A DNA stretch of 64,000 nt from Berberis thunbergii (Eukaryota > Streptophyta > Magnoliopsida > Ranunculales > Berberidaceae), in the NCBI GenBank assembly GCA_003290165.1, contig QNQO01000590.1:62001-126000 (forward strand), written 5' to 3'. Below, in pieces: positions 56,231 through 64,000 of the stretch. The translations under genes were made by a program, and so were the position numbers. The notes beneath the pieces were generated by a model. It had not been told where the DNA came from. It saw nothing but the letters and a program-made list of their open reading frames with translations, and made no database searches. The first letter of the stretch is position 1; every line of letters starts with the position of its first letter.

Positions 56231-56530
56231 TTTGAAGAACTCTTTGCAATGGAGAAGCTACATTAAGAGTAAATATATTACTTGTGTTAAAATAAATAAA
56301 CAAAGAGAAGTGTAAGATATATATTTTATTTCCTATTTTTAATGCAAATTGTGCAATTCGAAGATCAAGCATGATTTGGTTCTCAAGTCCGGAAATTCTT
56401 AAGATTCAATCAAGATTTTGTTACCAAGTCCCAGACATTCTATTCTTATTGTTCAAATTGGTAAGAGACCTTCTACATGGATACTAATACCAAGGATTGT
56501 GATTTCATTTTTCGAGATAATTTCAGTAAG

Positions 56531-56890
56531 TTTTTTTTTTTTGAAAGACAAGCTCGGCTTTTGAGGATCTCCGAACCTGATCATTAAATCAAAGGTATAA
56601 ACGTACAAGTTTACACCACTCACTAGTCCCTTCAGCATACATTACATCATCACAAGTAGAAAAGATTTCCTTAAAAACCTGAACCAATCTAAGGAGAGGA
56701 TCAAAGAGTCTTAGGCCAAGGGTTAGACTCATTAGGTGAATGGTTGTCCAAATGGTTTCTTGGTGGACTTGCTGAAACTCGTGATCTTTGTAGGTACCAA
56801 TCCATTGCTTAATCATCTTGAGAATGAGGATATCCACCCCCTTTCCTAACAAATAGAAGATGTCGGAATGATGATCTTGGAGCACACGAA
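56531..56890 (-). mobile_element. LINE-like 3' fragment with poly(A)
   Basis: A run of 12 T (56531-56542) followed by GAAAGACAAGCTCGGCTTTT and TGAGGATCTCCGAACCTGAT resembles the start of the 62.45-kb element (T-run, GGAAAGTGAGCTGGGGTTTT, TAGGGTCCCCAAACT). The reverse-strand peptide here (IGTYKDHE...VHQETIWTT...LFDPLLRLVQVFKEIF) aligns loosely with that of 62.5-62.9 kb (IGNYEEEKLWHVYHATTLV...). It is probably a truncated old copy of the same family. Confidence 0.5.
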
Positions 56891-56899
56891 CTCAAAAAA

Positions 56900-57720
56900 C
56901 AAAGCAATTGAACACTAGGAATAAACCAGTCCTTGGGAGATTCCAACAGTTGATGTTGATCTTCATCAACTCCTTTTTTTATTGATTATATCCTGAATTT
57001 AGGGTTTGCTTTCCTGGATCGGGAAGATCTTTGAGGAGCGTCTCCCTTAGGAGACTAAGTGGTGGTTGATTTTTAAGAAATATTTTTGTTGTGTATAGAA
57101 AAAAGGTAAAAATTTCAGTTGTAATTTTGAGTTATCAATATAATTTAAGCATTTTAAACTTTTACATATTACATAAAGAGTACCACAAGACTCATAATGT
57201 CATACAAATTATATAGTGCATAAAAATCACTTATATAACAAAATGTTTATAGTAAATTAAGGTTTTAACGAGTTAAAATGTACGAATATTGAGATTGGCC
57301 TAATGAAAAAAGTTAAATATTTCACATTACAAAAGAAATTTCGATAACTCAAAATAATAGAAATATTTTGTGAAATTTTGACATTTTTCAAAAAATATCA
57401 TTCCTTGACTGAGATCAACAGAAGGTACGCAAGAACATCCTCAAAATATTAGTACTCGAATATCCAGTTGCCCTTTAGGAGACCTGCTCCGATGAATGAC
57501 ACAAAAAAATCAAAATGAGAGTAAGAGTGAATTGCTGTGGAAAGAAATATGAGGGTTTTCGAAGGGCTTAACAAATTGGAGTACTCTATCTTTATCAAGA
57601 TTAGGGAATTGCTGTAGAATATGGATTCAACTTGTAATATCTTTATCAAGATTAGGGAATTGTATTAAATTGATCCAGTTAATAGGTCAATGAGCCACTT
57701 AAAAAAATTGATATTTGTCA
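56900..57720. other. Intergenic, AT-rich, no gene seen
   Basis: No coding structure or clear repeat. TATCTTTATCAAGATTAGGGAATT is present twice (near 57590 and 57640), a small local duplication. Confidence 0.4.
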
Positions 57721-57729
57721 TGTAATACT

Positions 57730-57880
57730 TTGAGTACAGGCAGAGTTTTTATAAGATCTCAGAACTGGTCAACACAACATAAACTGATAAAGATATCGCA
57801 AACTGAGGTTCAAATCCATGACCCTAGTGATACCATCTGTCAAACTCTAACCGTTATGCTGCTAGATTACAGTGCAAGTT
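57730..57880 (-). mobile_element. SINE-like relic
   Basis: Reverse-strand order matches the SINE at 40.36-40.49 kb: TCTAGC..., GATGGTA.CACTAGGGTCATGG, a GATTTGAACCT B-box-like string, then TTCTGAGATC and TTATAAAA. It is diverged and without a clear target duplication. Confidence 0.5.
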
Positions 57881-59010
57881 AAATACGCAGCGTGGCTAAC
57901 GTCTCCACACTTAAACCATATGCAGTCTCACAAAATTCATTTTCTTGCATGTCCTGAAGAGAATCCTTGGCCATACTGAACTTGAACGTAAAACTACATC
58001 CCAAAGGGAAGGATCTATTGCTCCTAATATCACCACCTCGTTTGTTCTCATAACTTGGGTAATCTAGCTTTCTAAACTCAACTTTCTCTTTCAACATAAG
58101 CCTTGCTTTGCTTGCTTGTTTCTCGATCTTCCACCTATTGTAAGGGATGTCATCTCTGTGTGTCACATGTACTTCACCATTTTCACTTAACATCTCACTT
58201 GCACTCTTGAAAAATCCTTCTAATAGCTTCTTGTGCTTCCTGGTAAAAAAAAAAAAAAAGTACAATTAGGGATCATTCAAAAGAAAAATAAATAAAACAG
58301 AAATTCTAAATGTCGAGGTTTTGGGCGAGGAAACCAGCGAGGGAAATGAGGTGGAGGGGTGGAAGCCGTTCAATTTTCTCGAGATGCGTGCATTGACTTT
58401 TCGCGTGCACATCCCGAGGGAGGTGAACGGCTCCCACCCCGCCACCTCCCTCCCCTCGCTCATTTCCTCGCCCAAAACCTCGACAGCAAGAATTACTCTA
58501 AATAAAATAACGATGATCTTACTTTATGAGGTAAGGATCAGTTTCATTAAAACAGAAATGGCCAGCATGAGGAAAGTTGTAGACAATGCGATCAAACTTC
58601 TTCGCCATCAGGATGGGGTGTATATCCATGTTGTGTACATTAACTTCATGCAAAATTAGGCATCCCAATCTCTTTAGCATCTCCAAGCGAGACTCGCAAC
58701 TCGAATAGTACTTTTCTCTTAGTCTGTCTGTGCTCAAAAATCACATCAAATGATCGATTACTATACACTATATATATATACACATGCACATGCATGCATG
58801 AGTCTTGTTCTTAAAAAAAAAAAAAAAAAAATTCAATAACCACATAATAATACCCTTAGTATCATAAGAAGTGGCTACAATGTTTTCACCAGAATTGAAA
58901 GCTTTAGCTAGACAAGCTGAAAATGAAAAGTCTCCTTCACCAACCAACAAAATTTTCTGAGACCTGTTGTAATGAGCAATTGATCTATCTTCTTCCACTA
59001 CCTCCCCCAT
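57879..59010 (-). CDS. DUF2431 (Rossmann-like methyltransferase) protein, 240 aa
   Basis: Three exons: 59010-58854, 58727-58523 and 58239-57879 (723 nt), with phases that fit. The protein reads MGEVVEEDRSIAHYNRSQKI, then LLVGEGDFSFSACLAKAF (SAM-binding-like start, residues 21-38), HEVNVHNMDIHP, FDRIVYNFPHAGHF, and HVTHRDDIPYNRWKIEKQA, ending FPLGCSFTFKFS plus a short tail. This is the family of Arabidopsis At4g26485 and yeast Bmt5, the latter a 25S rRNA uracil-N3 methyltransferase. Its role in plants is unsettled, and the match is by motif order. Intron 2 (283 bp) is mostly a foldback MITE (FB4). Confidence 0.9.
58300..58500. mobile_element. Mutator-like foldback MITE, copy FB4 (201 bp), inside an intron
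   Basis: The flanks AATAAAACA (58291-58299) and AATAAAATA (58501-58509) form a 9-bp target duplication with one change. The arms begin ATGTCGAGGTTTTGGGCGAG and its inverse. The loop contains CTCGAGATGCGTGCATTGAC and TTTTCGCGTGCACATCCCGA, the same secondary palindrome as in FB2. It makes up about 70 percent of intron 2 of the DUF2431 gene. Confidence 0.92.
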
Positions 59011-59309
59011 TGCAACAGCTTCCTGATCAGTTCATGAATTCAAGTGTGCATGTCTATATATCTTATAATTCAGATTACATTCCCCAAAAGGTTAGACTAA
59101 TACTCTGCACTTTAAATATAAGAAGAACATTGATCGATGAGCTTGTAAAGGAATTTCGAGGATGAAGTAATGGAGATTAATTGATGAATGAGTAGGAAGA
59201 TCATGGATCCTAACTCCTAACTTACTAGCAACATTGAATTCTATAAGAAGAGTATTTCTACTACAACTCAATTTTTGTACTAAAAAATAAAAAAATCCGT
59301 ATTCAATGA

Positions 59310-59530
59310 TGTTTGTCCTTTCATTTCTTTGCTTTTTTATTTTTCAGAAATTTCTTTGCTTTATTTTCACTATGTTTTTCACTATTCATTGCTTTTATCT
59401 TTGCTTTATCACTATTCATTGCTTTATTTTTTGCTTTATTTTCACTATTCATTGCTTTTATCTTTGCTTTATTTTTTCAAGAAATTTCTTTGCTTTATCA
59501 AGAAATTTCTTTGCTTCTATTTTCACCATG
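59310..59530 (+). repeat. Low-complexity T-rich repeat
   Basis: TTTCTTTGCTTTATTTTCAC and CACTATTCATTGCTTTTATC alternate imperfectly several times. Phe/Leu-rich open frames across it are by-products. Confidence 0.85.
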
Positions 59531-59872
59531 TTTTTGTTCTTCACTAGCCATGATTTTCTTCTTCTACATTGGGAAGGTAACTAAAGTCCTTTTCACAAGT
59601 CATTTTGACACCAAAAAAATTTTCAATCGCGTGTTGCTTGACTAGTTGGTGCATGTTTTGTTGCAGCTTTATGTCTCATTTCTTACACTTGGCTTCCACT
59701 TTATTTCCCAATAAAGAGAAGGATATGAACCTTGTTTCATCAATCTCAATGGTATATCTTATAGAATTTGAGATAGTATAGTGTTTATTTTCTTCAAAAA
59801 AAAATAAAAATTCCTAGTTAGATTGCAAACTAAGATTTTCCCTTGAAATTAAAAGTCAATGTCCATATATAG

Positions 59873-60397
59873 TAGGTTCGGGCAAATTCGGGTAATCGGC
59901 TCAAAATGTAAAAATTGAAAATTGGTCTGAGAAATTTAAGTTCGTGTTTATGAGATTTGAAACCGGACAGAGTTGACCGAGGTCTCGGTTAATCGAATTT
60001 CGGGCCGGTCTCGATCCTAAGAGCAACATTCAAATTGAAAAATTTTAAAGTCCAAATTTCAGCCCAAATTGAATTTTATAAAGCTCAAATTTCAGAAAAA
60101 CAGAGTCACAAATTGATAAAGTTCAGTCCAAATTTATAAAGTTCAGCCCAAATTGAATTTTATGTGTGCCTATAGTGTTGCATGATACATTGATTTTAGG
60201 GTTTTTTACTTTTAACTATTTAACTTGGGCCGGGCCGGTTACCGGACGGATTTCAGAAAGGGAAACCGAGGCCTGGACTAGAAACTTCGGGTCGGGTCGG
60301 GCTTTTACAACTGAAACTTTTATAATTAATTAAAACCGATTCGATTGGTCCGGTTGTCGGTTCGATCCGGATTTTCTGTCCAAAATGCCCACCCCTA
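59873..60397. mobile_element. hAT-like MITE, 525 bp
   Basis: The left end TAGGTTCGGGCA and the inverse of the right end (TAGGGGTGGGCA) are similar. The flanks ATATATAG (59865-59872) and ATCCATAG (60398-60405) match at six of eight positions. The inside is rich in CCGG/CGGTT strings. The same general type as the elements at 2.3 and 42.6 kb. Confidence 0.62.
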
Positions 60398-60405
60398 ATC
60401 CATAG

Positions 60406-60900
60406 TCCGACATTAAAAATACTTTGATACAAACATAAAAATACAAGTTGATGAACTCTTGATTCTATTGTTGTTCATCGTTATTCAATACTCAGCTCTG
60501 GCTATGGGAGTTCAAATTTATAGGTTTTGCTTGGATGGCAGTTAAAATTCTTGCCACCCCCATGTCCATATTTGGTACAATAATCTGGATAATCAGTCAA
60601 TCTGTCCATATGTGGCAAGTCGAAATAGAGTAATCTTAATTTTGACATCAGACCTAAGAAAAACTATAGTGGCTTTGCTGTGACATTTTTTCATAAAATT
60701 TTTGAGGTGGAAATGACCTGGTAGCGAAATATTTTATCGATACCCAACAATGGGCTAGCCTTCATGTGTTTACTGGAGGCAACCTTACTCGAGTGTTGCC
60801 TAGGATTAAGTTTAGCTTAATCAAGGTTTACAATCATCAATGAAGTCTCTTTCAATCTTTAGTCCAGGTCTACACAAACCTTCCTCAATATATATATATA
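60406..60900. other. Intergenic, no gene seen
   Basis: AT-rich with a (TA)n microsatellite at about 60888-60912 leading into the minisatellite. Confidence 0.4.
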
Positions 60901-60942
60901 TATATATATATAATGCAAGGAAGACGTGCTCTTCTACTACTA

Positions 60943-61435
60943 GGGAACTTTCTATTGTCTCCTACAAGGAAACTTTCTATTATATCATATAAAGAAACTT
61001 CATATTGTCTTCTACAAGGAAACTTCATATTCCCTCGTATAAAGAAACTTCTTATTCTTTCATACAAAGAAACATTATATTCTTTCATACAAGGAAACTT
61101 CCTTTTCTCTTATACAAGGAAACTTAAGAACTTTCTATTGTATCATATAAAGAAACTTCATATTGTCTTCTACAAGGAAACTTCATATTCCCTCGTATAA
61201 ATAAACTTCTTATTCTTTCATACAAAGAAACATCATATTCTCTCATACAAGGAAACTTCCTTTTCTCTTATACAAGGAAACTTGGGAACTTTCTATTGTC
61301 TCTATTGTATCATATAAAGAAACTTCGTATTGTCTTCTATAAAGAAACTTCTTATTCTTTCATATAAGGAAACGTCCTATTCTCTCATACAAGGAAACTT
61401 TCTATTCTCTTATACAAGAAAACTTCCTATTATAT
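60943..61435 (+). repeat. Minisatellite, about 22-bp unit, roughly 20 copies
   Basis: The unit is close to CATACAAGGAAACTTCATAT with T/C-rich filler, repeated without long interruptions. Some units read ATAAAGAAACTTC instead, and a higher-order pattern is visible (a block at about 60955-61100 recurs at about 61133-61275). Long open frames on both strands come from the periodicity. Confidence 0.9.
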
Positions 61436-61439
61436 TCAG

Positions 61440-62440
61440 ACTTCACAAATTTCAACAATTTTCCACTTGAATACTGAATCAAAACAGTAAACCAATTTGC
61501 ATCTGTTGCGCTTATCTTGGTCTTCTTAAGCTGAAATACTGAGTTAAACCATAACTGTGTACCATTTTCATTATAGTTGTTTTACTAGTAGATACAAAGT
61601 TTAACCATGTATCTACACTATGTTTCACGAAATAATTACCATGCTTCAAACCTTGTACGGTGAATACTCAAAACTCTTGTTTCCTTTTTCACTCCTTTTA
61701 TTAAGAGTTGTTACGAATTTAGAACTTGTGAAATAAGGCTATAGTTGTATATTTACAGCAATATAACAAAGAATCATGATCGATTACATTACAAATGTTA
61801 CAATTTGCAAATGGCAAAACAAATATTGAAAATTTAAGCCCTTTTCAGAAAGTAAGGTTGACTAAATCATTTTTTTTTATAATAACTAAATTATATTTAA
61901 ATATTAAGGGTCGCAGAGTAAAGATAAATATGTTGAAGAATGCCCTGTTATAGTTGTGCAAGTCATAAATATTTTGCATTTATTCTCATAATGGTGCAAC
62001 TTTCAATCCATAAATTTGACTGCAAGTGCAATATATAGGGAACCTCAGGAATGATTTGGAGAATCTTCATCCTTTTCACTGATCTTTACCCCCCTAGCCT
62101 GTTCAAAAAATAGATGTGATCTTACATGTTACCATCCAATCATAATCAAAACTATTTAAATACAAAGTCAGAATTTCCAAATTAGAAACTCAATTAAGCC
62201 AGATAAGGAAAGCTGGGCAAACCGGGATCAATGAAAATGAGTTGGAGGATGATAATGAAAGAGATATGATAAACTAGGACCTGAGGGAAGCACAACCGCA
62301 ATCTCCAAGAACCCCAAACAACTTCCACTTGGTTGCTACCTCATCATCTTTCGATGAATATATTCCACCTGGAAGGTGTAAGTGCTCCCATCACCTTGTC
62401 TAAGATTAAAAAACTTTGAAAATGATAAAAGATTATGAGA
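61440..62440. other. Intergenic, AT-rich, no gene seen
   Basis: No coding exon or clear repeat on either strand. Confidence 0.4.
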
Positions 62441-62452
62441 AGGGGTATGAAG

Positions 62453-64000
62453 TTTTTTTTTTTTTTTGGAAAGTGAGCTGGGGTTTTTAGGGTCCCCAAA
62501 CTTTATATTAATAAAAAACGTTGATGATAAAGTTTACAATCGCTCATACGTTTACTCGTTTCATCATCTACAAAACAATAAAATTGCTTCAAAGCTTCAA
62601 CAAAGAACCTAATTAGTTCTGGCTTCACCGTCTCCAGGTTAGGGAGTAACCTTGCAGAGTGTTCTGCTACTAAAGTGGTTGCATGATAGACATGCCATAG
62701 CTTTTCTTCCTCGTAATTACCAATCAATCCTTTAAGCACTCCCATGACCTGATTTACACCTAATGTGGGTCCCAGGATGTATGAGAAGTCGTCGTAAGGA
62801 ATCGAAATACAATGAATCATGATATAGAAACCATTGAATGCTAGTACTAATCTAGCATCCCTACAAGGTTCTAATAAACATTGGCATTCTACCTGTATTA
62901 GCATCATCAGTTACCTGAATTTAGGATTTGTATTCTTACTTCGAAAAACCTTCGAGGAACATATTCCGTGGGAGACTGTATTATGGTAACCTCATGTTCT
63001 TCTTCGGTAGTGTTTTGCCCCACCTTTGCTGCTTTCGCTTCAAGTATGCTTTTAACTTCGGTGACCAATGCATCCCTGCATTTTCTTGCAATTTCTGAAT
63101 ACAAAACATTAATGACTTGGGGTGTTAGCCAATCTATGGGCGCTGTTGGATCTTCCCCCTGTCTTCCATCAATTATCTCTCGTCCTACTTCAGGAAGTGT
63201 AGAAGCTGATTTTGAGGTTGCATCAACCTCTTCACTGCATTTTTCCTCACTTTCTTTTATTGCGTCTTAGCCCTTGTTCTCGGTTATCTTTGGGATAGCT
63301 ATCCCTGGTTCCACGCGCTACCAGATGATTTGTGATGGGAGAAGCAGAGCGTATCTGATCACTGTTGAGCAATTCATGCTCACCATTTTGACACCCCGAC
63401 TCCAGTTGTTGACACCTCAATGCAGGTTGAAAATATTGTGCCCCAAACTGTGTCCCAGAGACCGTAAGGATCAGCTCATCATCTGCCTGGGGGGGGGGGG
63501 GGTCGAGGTCCCTTTATCTGTAATATCTTAATTTAGATGGTTTCAATACTTGTATTCACATCTTCAAACTCAGGACTTGTCGTCCCTGGGCTGCCTAGAT
63601 CATCATGATTAGTTGGGTCTCCTTGCTTCGCCTTTTCAATCTCACTAGCTGTGTATCCTACCTCTTGAAGGCCTTCCTCTGTTGTTTCTTGTACGAATAT
63701 GTCACTGGCGGTCGCCTTTTCTTTACTAGTCGAAAAATTCTTTGTTTGATTACTCTCATCTTCAACATTATCCCCCGTAAGCATCTCAAACTTGTTCGAC
63801 AACAATAAATTCACCAGCTCTTTGGCCACTGGTTTCTCCGCACCTACTCCCTCCTTGATTCCCTCCCCCATATTATTTTTTGCACCACTCGTGTCAACCT
63901 CTGATTTTGTAACTTTATTTTTATGAGCCACTGGAACATATTGTTTTTTGACAACTTTAATTTCCACATTTTGTTTTTCATTCTTTTCTTCATTTACCAC
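62453..64000 (-). mobile_element. Decayed DUF4283-type retroelement, second family member (continues beyond window)
   Basis: A T-run (62453-62467) marks a reverse-strand poly(A) tail. At 63533-64000 a frame (VNEEKNEKQNVEIKVVKKQYVPV..., VEDESNQTK, ETTEEGLQEVGYTASEIEKAK) aligns with residues about 255-390 of the 673-aa protein at 17-19 kb. Downstream pieces (63270-62907, ...EIARKCRDALVTEVKSILEAKAAK...; 62907-62503, ...LWHVYHATTLVAEHSARLLPNL...) lie in other frames. A 14-G run at 63489-63502 sits at one of the frame changes. The zinc knuckle and DUF4283 part would lie to the right of the window. Confidence 0.75.

Noticed and set aside
60885..61200. Open frames on both strands with repeating YKETS/QGNF peptides
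   Set aside because: They are artefacts of the 22-bp minisatellite.
60943..61435. CRISPR-like look of regularly spaced short repeats
   Set aside because: The organism is a plant, the units abut without unique spacers, and there are no cas genes.

Overview
This is a nuclear segment from a flowering plant, most likely a eudicot. The genes carry many short AT-rich GT-AG introns. The encoded proteins match plant-specific families (ABCF4, GT-2-type trihelix, SRT1, ABC1K7). The spaces between genes are filled with plant transposons: Helitron, Mutator-like foldbacks, hAT-like MITEs, a TRIM, SINEs, a LINE-like insertion and LTR remnants. Identifications come from reading the sequence and from knowledge of the families; no database search was run.

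Layout. 1-1131 (-): 5' half of an ABCF4/GCN20-type ATPase, running off the left edge. About 3.8-4.2 kb (-): a small proline-rich secreted protein whose signal peptide is out of frame. 5.6-13.5 kb (-), with a leader exon near 14.0 kb: a NUDIX hydrolase of the NUDT2/6/7/10 type that lacks the exon carrying the catalytic Nudix helix; its largest intron holds a Helitron. 16.8-19.6 kb (-): a complete retrotransposed element with poly(A) and a 14-bp target duplication, encoding a 673-aa DUF4283/zinc-knuckle protein and inserted just upstream of a trihelix transcription factor (19.7-21.4 kb, +). 23.8-25.2 kb: a long-inverted-repeat element with a TRIM retrotransposon inside it. 26.5-37.6 kb (+): an intact 14-exon sirtuin, SRT1, whose 4.5-kb intron 7 contains an LTR element and a partial exon duplication. 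39.3-41.25 kb: a large palindrome made of two retroelement 5' ends with a younger SINE in one arm. 46.5-55.35 kb (+): an intact 17-exon plastid atypical kinase, ABC1K7, with a GC-AG last intron and a 213-bp tandem repeat in its leader intron. 56.1 kb (-): a 46-aa hydrophobic microprotein. 57.9-59.0 kb (-): a DUF2431 methyltransferase-like gene. 62.45-64.0 kb (-): a decayed relative of the 16.8-kb element.

The clearest new item is a family of four Mutator-like foldback MITEs (14.4, 16.2, 38.65 and 58.3 kb). They are 136-201 bp long, and each has its own 9-bp target duplication. One makes up most of an intron of the DUF2431 gene. The other items of interest are the NUDIX gene without its catalytic exon, the DUF4283 insertion at the trihelix promoter, a strong G-box hairpin 0.4 kb past ABC1K7, and the 46-aa membrane microprotein.

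The genes are ordinary, unrelated neighbours of a plant chromosome arm. I see no operon or gene cluster logic.
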